Assembly (NCBI GenBank): GCA_030653385.1
Contig: JAURZM010000035.1
Span: forward strand, 1 to 61,867
Direction: 5' to 3'
Source of the DNA: Rubrivivax sp.
Lineage (GTDB): Bacteria > Pseudomonadota > Gammaproteobacteria > Burkholderiales > Burkholderiaceae_C
Length of the DNA: 61,867 bases
Positions 40,645 through 51,618 of this stretch are shown piece after piece. The translations under genes were made by a program, and so were the position numbers. Each line of letters starts with the position of its first letter. Position 1 is the stretch's first letter. Below the pieces are notes generated by a model that saw only the letters and a program-made list of their open reading frames with translations, searched no databases and had not been told where the DNA came from.

Positions 40645-42303
40645 ATGAGCCACGACCCCCGTGTCGACTACCGCACCGAACCCGGCCAGTACCGCCACTG
40701 GAAGCTGAAGTTCGAAGGCCCGGTGGCCACGCTGGCCGCCGACTTCGACGAAAACGCCGGCCTGCGCCCGGGCTACAAACTCAAGCTCAACAGCTACGAC
40801 CTGGGCGTGGACATCGAGCTGAACGACGCCATCCAGCGCATCCGTTTCGAACACCCGGAAGTGCGCACCGTGGTCGTCACCAGCGCCAAGGACCGTGTCT
40901 TCTGCTCGGGCGCCAACATCTTCATGCTGGGTGTCAGCAGTCACGCCTGGAAGGTGAACTTCTGCAAGTTCACGAACGAAACCCGCAACGGGCTGGAAGA
41001 CAGCAGCGCGAACAGCGGATTGAAGTTCCTGGCGGCCGTGAACGGCGCCTGCGCTGGCGGCGGTTATGAACTGGCGCTGGCCTGCGACGAGATCATCCTG
41101 GTCGACGACCGCAGCAGCGCCGTCAGCCTGCCCGAGGTGCCTTTGCTGGGTGTGCTGCCCGGCACCGGCGGCCTGACACGTGTCACCGACAAGCGCAAGG
41201 TGCGCCACGACCTGGCCGACATCTTCTGCACCAGCGTGGAAGGGGTGCGCGGTGCCAAGGCCAAGCAGTGGCGCCTGGTGGACGACATCGCCAAGCCGGC
41301 CAACTTTGCGGCCAAGGTGCAGGAACGGGCGCTGGAACTGGCCGCACAAAGCGACCGCCCGGCCGGCGCCCAGGGTGTGGCGCTGACACCGCTGGCCTGC
41401 ACCGTGGAAGCCGACGCGCTGCGCTACACCCACGTCACGGTGGACATCGACCGCAGCAAACGCACCGCCACCTTCACGGTGAAGGCACCCACCGGCGCGT
41501 TGCCCACCGACGTGGCCGGTATCCAGGCACAAGGTGCGGCCTGGTACCCGCTGGCCCTGGCGCGCGAGCTGGAAGACGCCATCCTGCAGATGCGCACCAA
41601 CGAACTCGACATCGGCACCTGGCTCATCAAGACCCAGGGCGACAGCGCAGCAGTGCTGGCTTGCGACGCGGTGCTGGTGGCCCACCAGAACCACTGGCTG
41701 GTGCGCGAAACCATCGGCTACCTGCGCCGCACCTTCAGCCGCCTGGACCTATCCAGCCGCAGCCTGTTTGCACTGATCGAGCCCGGCAGCTGCTTCGCTG
41801 GCAGCCTGCTGGAACTGGCGCTGGCCTGCGACCGCAGCTACCAACTGATGCTGCCCGACGACGCGGCGAAGTCGCCCAGGATCACGGTGGCCGACACCAA
41901 CTTCGGTCTCTTTCCCATGGTCACCGGCCAAAGCCGCCTGCAGCGCCGCTTTTACGCCGAGACACCGGCGATGGAAGCCGTGCGGGCGCAAGCCGGTGTG
42001 GCGCTGGACGCCGACGCCGCCTTTGCGCTGGGCCTGGTGACCAGCAACCCCGACGACATCGACTGGGCCGACGAGGTGCGCATCGCCATCGAAGAGCGTG
42101 TGGCCATGAGCCCCGACGCACTGACCGGCCTGGAAGCCAACCTGCGCTTCAACGGCCCCGAGAACATGTTCACCCGTGTTTTCGGCCGCCTGACGGCGTG
42201 GCAGAACTGGATCTTCCAGCGGCCCAACGCGGTGGGCGAAAAGGGCGCGCTGAAGGTTTACGGCAAAGGCGACAAGGCCGTCTTCGACTGGAACAGGGTT
42301 TGA
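40645..42303 (+). CDS. boxC: 2,3-epoxybenzoyl-CoA dihydrolase (BoxC)
   Basis: The 552-residue protein of the crotonase superfamily matches BoxC across its length: YDLGVDIELNDAIQRIRFEHPEVRTVVVTSAKDRVFCSGANIFML in the first half and FALIEPGSCFAGSLLELALACDRSY in the second. It opens the ring of 2,3-epoxybenzoyl-CoA, giving 3,4-dehydroadipyl-CoA semialdehyde and formate. AGGAG precedes ATG 40645; the in-frame sequence upstream is the promoter region. Confidence 0.96.
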   Translation: MSHDPRVDYRTEPGQYRHWKLKFEGPVATLAADFDENAGLRPGYKLKLNSYDLGVDIELNDAIQRIRFEHPEVRTVVVTSAKDRVFCSGANIFMLGVSSHAWKVNFCKFTNETRNGLEDSSANSGLKFLAAVNGACAGGGYELALACDEIILVDDRSSAVSLPEVPLLGVLPGTGGLTRVTDKRKVRHDLADIFCTSVEGVRGAKAKQWRLVDDIAKPANFAAKVQERALELAAQSDRPAGAQGVALTPLACTVEADALRYTHVTVDIDRSKRTATFTVKAPTGALPTDVAGIQAQGAAWYPLALARELEDAILQMRTNELDIGTWLIKTQGDSAAVLACDAVLVAHQNHWLVRETIGYLRRTFSRLDLSSRSLFALIEPGSCFAGSLLELALACDRSYQLMLPDDAAKSPRITVADTNFGLFPMVTGQSRLQRRFYAETPAMEAVRAQAGVALDADAAFALGLVTSNPDDIDWADEVRIAIEERVAMSPDALTGLEANLRFNGPENMFTRVFGRLTAWQNWIFQRPNAVGEKGALKVYGKGDKAVFDWNRV

Positions 42304-42350
42304 CGTCCACGGCGTCCACCTGATCAAGACATCACAGGAGCAAACGAGAC

Positions 42351-43778
<1,428 letters not shown>

Positions 43779-43817
43779 CACACCATGCCACACGCCGAAA
43801 CCGAATCAAGGACTGGC

Positions 43818-45164
43818 ATGGAACCGGCTTTGCCGGGCCTTAGCCAGAGCCCCCTTGGGGGGCAGCGACCAGCGGGAGCGTGGGGGTCAACAATTCGGCA
43901 GCACCTGATCGACCCCGAGATCTGCATCCGCTGCAACACTTGCGAAACCATGTGCCCGGTGGGCGCTGTCACACACGACTCGCGCAACTACGTCGTCGAC
44001 GCCGAGAAATGCAACTGGTGCAACGACTGCATCTCGCCCTGCCCCACCGGCAGCATCGACAACTACCGCCAGGTGCTGCGTGCACGGGCCTACAGCCTGG
44101 AAGAACAGATGGGCTGGGACGAGTTGCCGGCAGAGCTGAGCCGCGACCAGCTGACGGAACTGGCCGGCGCTGAAGTGGCGCTTGAAGAAACCGCGCCCGC
44201 CCTGGCCGCTGCGGCATCGGTCGAACCCGGCACCGAACCCGCCTTCAACGGCGCGCAGTTCGGCGCCACGCTGCCGCCGTGGAGCGCGGCACACGCCTAC
44301 ACCAACCTCTACGGCCCTTCCTCCAAGAACTCGGCCAGCGACAAGCACATCACCGCCACGGTGGTGGGCAATGTGCGTGTCACCGAGCTCGGCAAAGACT
44401 ACGACACCCACCACGTCGTGCTGGACTTCGGCACCCTGCCCTTCCCGGTGCTGGAAGGCCAGAGCATCGCCATCATTCCGCCCGGCACCGACGCGCAGGG
44501 CCGCGCCCACCACCCGCGCCAGTACAGCATCGCCAGCCCGCGCAACGGCGAAAGGCCGGGCTACAACAACGTGTCGCTGACCATCAAGCGTGTGCTCGAA
44601 GACCACCAGGGCCGCCCCGTGCGCGGCGTGGCCAGCAACTACCTGTGCGACCTGAAGGTGGGTGATACGGTGCAGGTCATCGGCCCCTTCGGCACCAGCT
44701 TCCTGATGCCCAACCACCCGAAGAGCCACATCGTGATGATCTGCACCGGCACCGGCAGCGCACCGATGCGTGCGATGACCGAATGGCGCCGCAGGCTGCG
44801 GCAGTCGGGCAAGTTCGAAGGTGGCAAGCTGATGCTGTTCTTCGGCGCACGCAGCCAGCAGGAACTGCCCTATTTCGGCCCGCTGCAGAATCTGCCCAAG
44901 GACTTCATCGACAGCAACTTCGCCTTCAGCCGTGCCGCCGGCCAGCCCAAACGCTATGTGCAAGACGTGATGCGCGAACGGGCCGCCGACCTGGCACCGT
45001 TGCTGGCCGACCCCAACGCCTACTTCTATGTCTGCGGTCTGAAAAGCATGGAAGAAGGTGTGGTGCTGGCGCTGGGCGACATCGCCAAGGGCGCCGGTCT
45101 GGACTGGCCGGCCATCGGCGCCGACATGAAAAAAGCCGGCCGACTTCACCTGGAGACCTACTGA
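43818..45164 (+). CDS. boxA: Benzoyl-CoA 2,3-epoxidase reductase subunit (BoxA)
   Basis: The reductase carries two 4Fe-4S clusters ([12 protein letters not shown], Cys 36/39/42/46; [12 protein letters not shown], Cys 65/68/71/75), a linker, then an FAD/NADPH ferredoxin-reductase module ([35 protein letters not shown]). ATG 43818 is chosen because AAGGA lies five bases upstream; ATG 43785, seven bases after boxB, lacks a site. The first 25 or so residues ([16 protein letters not shown]...) are encoded by a palindromic intergenic repeat and are unlike a normal BoxA N-terminus; family-typical sequence begins at [14 protein letters not shown]. Confidence 0.94.
   Translation: MEPALPGLSQSPLGGQRPAGAWGSTIRQHLIDPEICIRCNTCETMCPVGAVTHDSRNYVVDAEKCNWCNDCISPCPTGSIDNYRQVLRARAYSLEEQMGWDELPAELSRDQLTELAGAEVALEETAPALAAAASVEPGTEPAFNGAQFGATLPPWSAAHAYTNLYGPSSKNSASDKHITATVVGNVRVTELGKDYDTHHVVLDFGTLPFPVLEGQSIAIIPPGTDAQGRAHHPRQYSIASPRNGERPGYNNVSLTIKRVLEDHQGRPVRGVASNYLCDLKVGDTVQVIGPFGTSFLMPNHPKSHIVMICTGTGSAPMRAMTEWRRRLRQSGKFEGGKLMLFFGARSQQELPYFGPLQNLPKDFIDSNFAFSRAAGQPKRYVQDVMRERAADLAPLLADPNAYFYVCGLKSMEEGVVLALGDIAKGAGLDWPAIGADMKKAGRLHLETY
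43820..43862. repeat. Palindromic repeat element within the 5' end of boxA
   Basis: GGAACCGGCTTTGCCGGGCC (43820-43839) and CCCCC-TT-GGGGGG (43850-43862) repeat the core of the element at 33744-33787, with one C/T difference in the first part. Here it is translated in frame as part of BoxA. Confidence 0.8.
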
Positions 45165-45958
45165 TGGGTCTGTACACCACGCTGGTCATCACCACCCGGG
45201 CCCCGGGCGTGGCCCAGCTCACGATGTCGCGCCCGGCGGTGTTCAACGCCTTCGACGAAACCATGATCGGCGAAATGGACGACGCCTTCGCTCGCCTGGT
45301 GGCCGACACCAGCGTGCGTGTCATCGTGCTGGCGGGTGACGGCAAACACTTCAGCGCCGGCGCCGACCTGCAGTGGATGCAACGTGCCAGCACCGCATCA
45401 CAGGCATGGAACCTGGCCGACGCGCGCAAGTTTGCGGGCATGCTGGCGCGCATCGAAGCCGCGCCCAAGCCCACCGTGGCACGTGTGCAGGGAGCAGCGC
45501 TGGGCGGTGGTGTAGGCCTGGCCTGCGCCTGCGACATCGCCGTTGCGGCCGACAACGCCAGCTTCTCGGTCAGCGAGGCCAAGTTCGGCATCCTGCCGGC
45601 GGTCATCGGGCCCTACGTGACCAATGCGGTGGGCAAGCGCCAGGCCAAGCGGCTGGCACTCACCACCGAACGCATCGGCGCGACCGAGGCCATGGCGATG
45701 GGGTTGGTTCAGAAGGTCGCCTCGCTGGCGGAACTGGACGCCGCGGTGGACAACATCACCGGCGCACTGCTGGCCGGCGGGCCGCACGCGCAGCGCGAAA
45801 TCAAGGCGCTGTTTGCACAGCTGGACGTGGGACCCATCACGCCAGGGAAAATCGAACTCACCGCACAGACCATCAGCCGTGTGCGCGGCAGCGACGAAGC
45901 GCGCGAAGGTTTTGCCGCCTTCCTGGACAAACGCCCGGCGAAATGGATTCCCGAATGA
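45164..45958 (+). CDS. Enoyl-CoA hydratase/isomerase of the benzoate lower pathway
   Basis: The 264-residue crotonase has the oxyanion motifs GKHFSAGADLQWMQRA and VQGAALGGGVGLACACDIAVA, and a hydratase-type Glu in SEAKFGILPAVI. Overall it looks closest to methylglutaconyl-CoA hydratase-like proteins, but between boxA and a 3-hydroxyacyl-CoA dehydrogenase gene it most likely isomerises or hydrates dehydroadipyl-CoA. It overlaps boxA by TGATG. Confidence 0.88.
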   Translation: MGLYTTLVITTRAPGVAQLTMSRPAVFNAFDETMIGEMDDAFARLVADTSVRVIVLAGDGKHFSAGADLQWMQRASTASQAWNLADARKFAGMLARIEAAPKPTVARVQGAALGGGVGLACACDIAVAADNASFSVSEAKFGILPAVIGPYVTNAVGKRQAKRLALTTERIGATEAMAMGLVQKVASLAELDAAVDNITGALLAGGPHAQREIKALFAQLDVGPITPGKIELTAQTISRVRGSDEAREGFAAFLDKRPAKWIPE

Positions 45959-47481
45959 CGAAGCTGCACCATACCCCCGTCCTGGTCGTCGGCGCCGGCA
46001 TCATGGGCACCGGCATCGCCCAGGTGGCGGCACAGGCCGGCCACCCGGTGATGCTGCACGACACCCGCGACGGCGCAGCCGCTGCGGCAAAGACCAAACT
46101 TGCCAGTACATTGCAGGGCCTGGTGGCCAAGGGCAAGCTGGCTGCCGACGCGGCCGATGCCACGCTGGCCCGCATCACGCCCACCGACGTGCTGCAGGAC
46201 GCGGCAGGCGCGGGTCTGGTGGTCGAAGCAATCGTCGAAGACCTGGCGGCCAAGCGTCACCTCCTCCAGCGCTTGGAAGGCATCGTCGCACCGACCTGTG
46301 TGCTGGCCACCAACACCAGCAGCATCAGCGTCACCGCCATTGCCAACGGGCTGCAGCACCCGGGGCGCCTGGTGGGCATGCACTTCTTCAACCCGGTGCC
46401 CTTGATGAAGCTGGTGGAGGTGGTGTCGGGTCTGCACACCGAAGCATCCGTGGCCGAGGCCATCCACACCCTGGCCAAGGCCTGGGGCAAGGTGCCGGTG
46501 CACACACGCAGCACGCCGGGTTTCATCGTCAACCGCATCGCGCGGCCCTACTATGCCGAGACGCTGGCACTGCTGCTGGAGCAGGCGGCGACACCGGCGG
46601 TCATCGACGCCTGCCTGCGCGGCGCCGGCTTTCGCATGGGGCCGTGTGAGCTGATGGACCTGATCGGTCACGACACCAACTTCGCGGTCACGAATTCGGT
46701 CTACGACGCCAACTTCCAGGACAAACGCTACATGCCGAGCCTGGTGCAGCGCGAGATGGTCGACGGCGGCCTGCTGGGCCGCAAGAGCGGCCGCGGTTTC
46801 TACCGCTACCCCGACGGTGCGCCTGCCTTGCCCGTGGCCGTGCTCGAAGCACCGAACACCGCACGCGAAGTCACCGTGCATGGCGAAGGTGCCATTGCCG
46901 ACCTGCTGGAAACCGCAGCCACTCAAGCCCTGGCCGGCCAGGGCTGGGGACCGGCGCGGCTGCGCAGCACCGGCTGGACCGGTCTGGTGATCGACGGCGC
47001 GCACCTCGTCATGAGCACCGGTCGCACGGCCGGCGAACTGGCCGCCGAACTGCGCACGCAGCAGGTGGCAGTGTTCGACCGCATCGTCGCCCTGCCGGCG
47101 GCACCCGGCACCGCACTGGCCTATGCGGTGAACGAAGGTGCCAACCCCAACTGGCGCACACAGGCCGCTGCCTGGCTGGCGGCGCTGGGCTTTGCGCCGC
47201 TGCCGGTGGCCGACACACCCGGCCTGGTGGTGGCGCGCACCCTGGCCATGTTGATCAACGAAGCGGCCGACGCCGTGCTGCAGGGTGTGTGCACACCCGA
47301 AGGTGCTGATGCGGCGATGAAGCTGGGCGTCAACTACCCGGCAGGCCCCTTCGAGTGGCTGGCGCGCTGGAACGAAACCGAAGTCGTCCGCCTGCTCGAC
47401 ACGCTGGACAACCACTACCGCGGCGAACGCTACCGTGTCAGCCCCTGGCTGCGCCGCAGAGCCATCAAGGAAACAGCATGA
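45955..47481 (+). CDS. 3-hydroxyadipyl-CoA dehydrogenase (PaaH/PaaC type)
   Basis: A 508-residue protein with Rossmann motif VVGAGIMGTGIAQVAA, the catalytic HFFNPVPLMKLVEVV, and two C-terminal 3HCDH domains (TPGFIVNRIARPYYAE; DTPGLVVARTLAMLINEA). Length and double C-terminal domain match PaaH-type enzymes that make 3-oxoadipyl-CoA with NAD. It overlaps both neighbours by four bases (ATGA), showing a translationally coupled operon. Confidence 0.92.
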   Translation: MTKLHHTPVLVVGAGIMGTGIAQVAAQAGHPVMLHDTRDGAAAAAKTKLASTLQGLVAKGKLAADAADATLARITPTDVLQDAAGAGLVVEAIVEDLAAKRHLLQRLEGIVAPTCVLATNTSSISVTAIANGLQHPGRLVGMHFFNPVPLMKLVEVVSGLHTEASVAEAIHTLAKAWGKVPVHTRSTPGFIVNRIARPYYAETLALLLEQAATPAVIDACLRGAGFRMGPCELMDLIGHDTNFAVTNSVYDANFQDKRYMPSLVQREMVDGGLLGRKSGRGFYRYPDGAPALPVAVLEAPNTAREVTVHGEGAIADLLETAATQALAGQGWGPARLRSTGWTGLVIDGAHLVMSTGRTAGELAAELRTQQVAVFDRIVALPAAPGTALAYAVNEGANPNWRTQAAAWLAALGFAPLPVADTPGLVVARTLAMLINEAADAVLQGVCTPEGADAAMKLGVNYPAGPFEWLARWNETEVVRLLDTLDNHYRGERYRVSPWLRRRAIKETA

Positions 47482-48680
47482 CAGAAGCCTTCATCTGCGA
47501 CGCCATCCGCACGCCCTTCGGCCGCTACGGCGGCGCACTGTCTTCCGTGCGCACCGACGACCTGGGTGCCATTCCGCTGCAGGCGCTGATGGCGCGCAAC
47601 CCCGGTGTCGACTGGGCGGCGGTGAACGACTTGATCTTCGGCTGCGCCAACCAGGCCGGTGAAGACAACCGCAACGTGGCCCGCATGGCCGCGCTGCTGG
47701 CCGGCCTGCCGCAGGAAGTGCCCGGCGCCACCATCAACCGCCTGTGCGGCAGTGGCATGGACGCGGTGGGCACGGCGGCGCGTGCCATCAAGGCCGGCGA
47801 GGCGCAGCTGATGATCGCCGGCGGCGTGGAAAGCATGAGCCGCGCGCCCTTCGTGATGCCCAAGGCCGACACCGCCTTCAGCCGCAACAACGCGGTCTAC
47901 GACACCACGATCGGTTGGCGCTTCGTCAACAAGCGCATGAAAGAACTGCACGGCGTGGACAGCATGCCCGAGACGGCAGAAAACGTGGCCACCGACTTCA
48001 AGATCGAACGCGAAGCGCAGGACCGCATGGCGTTGCGCTCGCAGCTGAACGCGGTGGCGGCGCAGAAGGCCGGCCACCTGGCGGCCGAGATCACGCCAGT
48101 CCGCATCGCGCAGAAAAAGGGTGATGCACTGCTGGTCGACACCGACGAACACCCGCGCGAAACCAGCCTGGAGGCCTTGGCCAAGCTCAAAGGCGTGGTG
48201 CGGCCCGACGGCAGCGTGACGGCCGGCAATGCCAGCGGCGTGAACGACGGTGCCTGTGCATTGATCGTGGCCAGCGAAGCCGCTGCCAGGCGCCACGGCC
48301 TGACTCCCCGCGCCCGTGTCGTGGGCATGGCCACCGCCGGCCTGGCGCCGCGCATCATGGGCTTCGGCCCCGCGCCGGCCACGCGCAAGGTGCTGGAACT
48401 GACGGGGCTGAGCCTGGCGCAGATGGACAGCATCGAACTCAACGAAGCCTTCGCCGCACAAGGCCTGGCCGTGCTGCGCGACCTGGGCCTGCAAGACGAC
48501 GACCCGCGGGTCAACCGCTGGGGCGGGGCGATTGCGCTGGGCCACCCGCTGGGCGCCAGCGGTGCGCGGCTGGTGACCACGGCGGTCAGCCAGTTGCACC
48601 GGCTGGGTGGACGCTACGCGCTGTGCACGATGTGCATCGGCGTCGGCCAGGGCATTGCGCTGGTGGTCGAGAAGGTCTAG
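47478..48680 (+). CDS. pcaF: 3-oxoadipyl-CoA thiolase (PcaF/PaaJ)
   Basis: The 400-residue thiolase has its nucleophile Cys 90 in INRLCGSGMDAV, His 356 in ALGHPLGASG and Cys 386 in CTMCIGVGQG. Length and EAFICDAIRTPFGRYGG at the N-terminus fit beta-ketoadipyl-CoA thiolase. It releases acetyl-CoA and succinyl-CoA, completing benzoate breakdown. Its TAG stop shares the palindrome CTAG with the stop of the convergent UPF0126 gene. Confidence 0.94.
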   Translation: MTEAFICDAIRTPFGRYGGALSSVRTDDLGAIPLQALMARNPGVDWAAVNDLIFGCANQAGEDNRNVARMAALLAGLPQEVPGATINRLCGSGMDAVGTAARAIKAGEAQLMIAGGVESMSRAPFVMPKADTAFSRNNAVYDTTIGWRFVNKRMKELHGVDSMPETAENVATDFKIEREAQDRMALRSQLNAVAAQKAGHLAAEITPVRIAQKKGDALLVDTDEHPRETSLEALAKLKGVVRPDGSVTAGNASGVNDGACALIVASEAAARRHGLTPRARVVGMATAGLAPRIMGFGPAPATRKVLELTGLSLAQMDSIELNEAFAAQGLAVLRDLGLQDDDPRVNRWGGAIALGHPLGASGARLVTTAVSQLHRLGGRYALCTMCIGVGQGIALVVEKV

Positions 48681-49330
48681 CGGCCAGCCCCGACCCGCCA
48701 GGAAGGCAGCGTCCAGCCCGTGGCCAGCGCGGCCACGCGCAGCCCGGTGGCCGTGACACCCGCGGCAGCCAGGCCGGCACCTTCTGGCCAACCCAGCTGC
48801 TGCCCCACCACCAGCACCCACGCGCCGACAAACGAACAGACAGCGTAGGGCCGGTGGTCGCTGAAGGCGCTGGGAATCTCGTTGCAGACGATGTCGCGCA
48901 GCACACCGCCGAACACGGCCGACATCACGCCCATCAGCACCGCCACGATGGCCGGCATGCCGGCCGCCAGCGCCATTTGCGTGCCGCCGGCGGTGAACAG
49001 GCCCAGGCCCAGCGCATCGGGCCACTGCATGGCGCGTTCGGTCAGCGCAAAGTGGCGCGTGCGCAGGAACAGCATCGCGGCCACGCACAGCGCCAGCAAT
49101 ACCCACAGCCACAGCGCGTGCTGCACCCAGAAAAACGGCCGCCGCTCCAGCAGCACGTCACGCAAGGTGCCACCACCAAACGCCGCCAGGCCGGCCACGA
49201 CCACCACGCCCACGGCGTCCAGCTGCTTGCGCGCGGCGGCCAGCAGGCCCGACAGCGCAAAGGCCAGTGTGGCCAGCGCTTCCATCAACGTCAGCCAGTG
49301 GGCCAGGGTGGCCCAGGCGGGGGTGGCCAT
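48677..49330 (-). CDS. UPF0126/TRIC-family membrane channel (YicG-like)
   Basis: The 217-residue protein has about seven helices in two repeats, each ending with the family motif: FGGGTLRDVLLERRPFFWV and FGGVLRDIVCNEIPSAF. Bacterial TRIC-like proteins are trimeric cation channels. Its stop overlaps the thiolase stop, so the genes are convergent with no room for a terminator between them. Confidence 0.9.
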   Translation of the reverse strand: MATPAWATLAHWLTLMEALATLAFALSGLLAAARKQLDAVGVVVVAGLAAFGGGTLRDVLLERRPFFWVQHALWLWVLLALCVAAMLFLRTRHFALTERAMQWPDALGLGLFTAGGTQMALAAGMPAIVAVLMGVMSAVFGGVLRDIVCNEIPSAFSDHRPYAVCSFVGAWVLVVGQQLGWPEGAGLAAAGVTATGLRVAALATGWTLPSWRVGAGR

Positions 49331-49344
49331 GGCGATGATGGCGC

Positions 49345-50118
49345 CTACTGTGCCGTCCAGCCGCCGTCCACCGCCCAGGCCACGCCGCGCACGTTGTCGG
49401 CCGCCGGGCTGCACAGAAAGACCGCCAGTTCACCCAGCTGTTGCGGCGTCGTGAACTGCAGCGAAGGCTGTTTTTCGCCCAGCAGGTCGATCTGCGCCTG
49501 CGCGACCGAGATGCCCCCCTTGGCCGCCCGGTCATCGATCTGCTTTTGCACCAGCGGCGTCAGCACCCAGCCCGGGCAGATGGCGTTGACGGTGACCCCC
49601 GTGGTGGCCAGTTCCAGTGCCGTGGCCTTGGTCAGGCCCACGATGCCGTGTTTGGCCGCCACGTAGGCGCTTTTGGCCGCACTGGCCACCAGGCCGTGGG
49701 CGCTGGCGACGTTGATGATGCGGCCCCAGTTCCTGGCCCGCATGCCGGGCACGGCCAGGCGGCTGGTGTGGAAGGCGCTGCTCAGGTTGATGGCGATGAT
49801 GGCGTCCCACTTCTCGACCGGGAAGTCTTCCACCCGGGCCACGTGCTGGATGCCGGCGTTGTTGACGAGCACGTCCACACCGCCGAACTTCTCTTGCGCA
49901 AAGGCCATCATGGCTTCGATCTCGCCGGGTTTGCTCATGTCGGCGCCGTGGTACTCGACCCGCACGCCCAGCGCGGCGATGGCGGCACGCGCGGCTTCGA
50001 AGTCGCCGAAACCGTTGAGCACGATGTTGGCGCCCTGGCCAGCCAGGGTCTGCGCAATGCCCAGGCCGATGCCGCTGGTGGAGCCGGTGACGAGGGCGGT
50101 CTTGCCTTTGAGGGACAT
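49345..50118 (-). CDS. bdhA: 3-hydroxybutyrate dehydrogenase
   Basis: The 257-residue short-chain dehydrogenase has GSTSGIGLGIA, NNAGIQHVARVEDFP and catalytic SAYVAAKHG. The NLSSAFHTSRLAVPGMR and GWVLTPLVQKQID segments are typical of 3-hydroxybutyrate dehydrogenase, which turns 3-hydroxybutyrate into acetoacetate with NAD in polyhydroxybutyrate or ketone-body use. CCGGAG precedes ATG 50118. It is probably co-transcribed with the downstream channel gene. Confidence 0.92.
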   Translation of the reverse strand: MSLKGKTALVTGSTSGIGLGIAQTLAGQGANIVLNGFGDFEAARAAIAALGVRVEYHGADMSKPGEIEAMMAFAQEKFGGVDVLVNNAGIQHVARVEDFPVEKWDAIIAINLSSAFHTSRLAVPGMRARNWGRIINVASAHGLVASAAKSAYVAAKHGIVGLTKATALELATTGVTVNAICPGWVLTPLVQKQIDDRAAKGGISVAQAQIDLLGEKQPSLQFTTPQQLGELAVFLCSPAADNVRGVAWAVDGGWTAQ

Positions 50119-50312
50119 GGGGTTCTCCGGTGGAAAGTGGGTGGGCAATCAGCAACCGGGGCTGATTGTTCCATCCCCGCCGTGACAAAAAACGTTACGC
50201 AGCGATACCGCAGCGAAAGGACGGCGCGGGGCCAGGCCGCGACCATCGCTTCATGTTCAACCCAGGCCCCGACGCAAAGCGCACAGGGCCGACAGACCCC
50301 GAAGGAAACCCC

Positions 50313-50867
50313 ATGAAGACCTGGATCAAACGTTCGCTCATCGGCCTGGCCGTTGCCGGCACCCTGTTCGGCGGCCTGGCCGCCTTTGCCCACAACAGCT
50401 ACCGCAGCCACGGCTGGCAGGCCATGAGCGCCGAAGACGCGTCCGAGATGAAGACCAAGGTCGTGGACCGTGTCGGCAAGCAACTGGACCTGGACGCGGC
50501 GCAGAAGGCCAAGCTGGGCCTGCTGGCCGACAAGATGCGCGAACAGCGCAACGCGCTGGTCGGCAGCACCACCAACCCACGCGCCGAAATCCAGTCGCTG
50601 ATGGCCGGCCCGGTGTTCGACCGCAACAAGGCCACGTCGCTGATCCAGGACAAGGTGGGTGCGGTCAACAGCAAGTCACCCGAGGTGGTGGCCGCGATGG
50701 CCAACTTCTACGACAGCCTGAAGCCCGAACAGCAAGCCAAGGTGCGCGAGTTCATGGCCAAGGGCGGCCGTGGCAAACACGGTGGCCGCCACGGTGGTGA
50801 GCGTGGTGGAGACGGTGAACGCCGCGGCGACGGCGGCCGCCACGGCCACGGCGGTCAGGGCGGCTGA
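50313..50867 (+). CDS. Spy/CpxP-like periplasmic protein with Gly/His-rich tail
   Basis: The 184-residue protein has a signal peptide (MKTWIKRSLIGLAVAGTLFGGLAAFA), a helical core with LDLDAAQKAKLGLLADKM and MANFYDSLKPEQQAKVREFMAK resembling the repeated LTxxQ-type motifs of Spy/CpxP, and a tail of Gly, His and Arg (KHGGRHGG ... HGHGGQGG) that could bind metal ions. GAAGGAA precedes the ATG. The next two genes encode a response regulator and kinase, an arrangement known for envelope-stress or metal-responsive systems. Confidence 0.85.
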   Translation: MKTWIKRSLIGLAVAGTLFGGLAAFAHNSYRSHGWQAMSAEDASEMKTKVVDRVGKQLDLDAAQKAKLGLLADKMREQRNALVGSTTNPRAEIQSLMAGPVFDRNKATSLIQDKVGAVNSKSPEVVAAMANFYDSLKPEQQAKVREFMAKGGRGKHGGRHGGERGGDGERRGDGGRHGHGGQGG

Positions 50868-50883
50868 ACCGGGTGCACCGACA

Positions 50884-51618
50884 ATGCCCGTCATGCGCCG
50901 TTTGCTGCTGATCGACGATGACGAGCACCTGGGGCCGCCTTTGGCGGCCTTTTTCCGTCGCTACGACTTCGAACTGCAGCACGCCACCCGGCCCAGCGCC
51001 GGGCTGGCGCTGCTGCAGGCGCCGGGTGCGGCCTTCGACGCCGCCATCCTGGACGTGATGCTGCCCGAGATGGACGGCTTCGAACTCTGCCGCACGATCC
51101 GCAAGGCGCCGCCACCGCTGGCCACGCTGCCCATCGTGATGCTCACCGCGCGCGGTGACGTGATGGACCGTGTCGTGGGCCTGGAACTGGGCGCCGACGA
51201 CTACCTGCCCAAACCCTTCGAACCACGCGAACTGCTGGCGCGCATCCAGACCGTGTTGAGGCGCACCGCGGCACCTGCTGCGCCACTGCTGGCCAGCGCG
51301 CCCGCCGGCCTGCTGCGCTTCGACGGCCTGGACATCGACCTGGACCGCCGCAGCGTGTTGCGCCAGGGCCAAACGGTCGAGTTGACCGGCACCGAATTCG
51401 AGCTGCTGACGCTGCTGGCCGGCACGCCCGGCAAGGTGTTCACGCGCGACGACATCCTGGCGCGCCTGCGCGGCCATGCGGCGGAGGACATCCACAGCCG
51501 CGCGGTCGACATCCTGGTCAGCCGGCTGCGCAAGAAGCTGGAACCGCTGGACCTGATCCGCACACTGCGCAACGTGGGCTATGTGTTTGCCGGCGTCAAA
51601 CAAGGCAGCGGGCCATGA
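50884..51618 (+). CDS. OmpR-family response regulator
   Basis: The 244-residue regulator has a receiver (LLLIDDDEHLG, phospho-Asp in ILDVMLPEMDG, Lys in YLPKPFEPREL) and a winged-helix domain (VELTGTEFELLTLLAGTPGKVFTRDDIL, IHSRAVDILVSRLRKKLE, RNVGYVFAG). It resembles CpxR/RstA-like regulators. It lies 16 bases after the Spy-like gene and overlaps its kinase (ATGA). Confidence 0.93.
   Translation: MPVMRRLLLIDDDEHLGPPLAAFFRRYDFELQHATRPSAGLALLQAPGAAFDAAILDVMLPEMDGFELCRTIRKAPPPLATLPIVMLTARGDVMDRVVGLELGADDYLPKPFEPRELLARIQTVLRRTAAPAAPLLASAPAGLLRFDGLDIDLDRRSVLRQGQTVELTGTEFELLTLLAGTPGKVFTRDDILARLRGHAAEDIHSRAVDILVSRLRKKLEPLDLIRTLRNVGYVFAGVKQGSGP

Noticed and set aside
43785..43787. ATG 43785 as the boxA start
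   Set aside because: No ribosome site precedes it, while ATG 43818 has AAGGA at good spacing. It remains possible through coupling with boxB.
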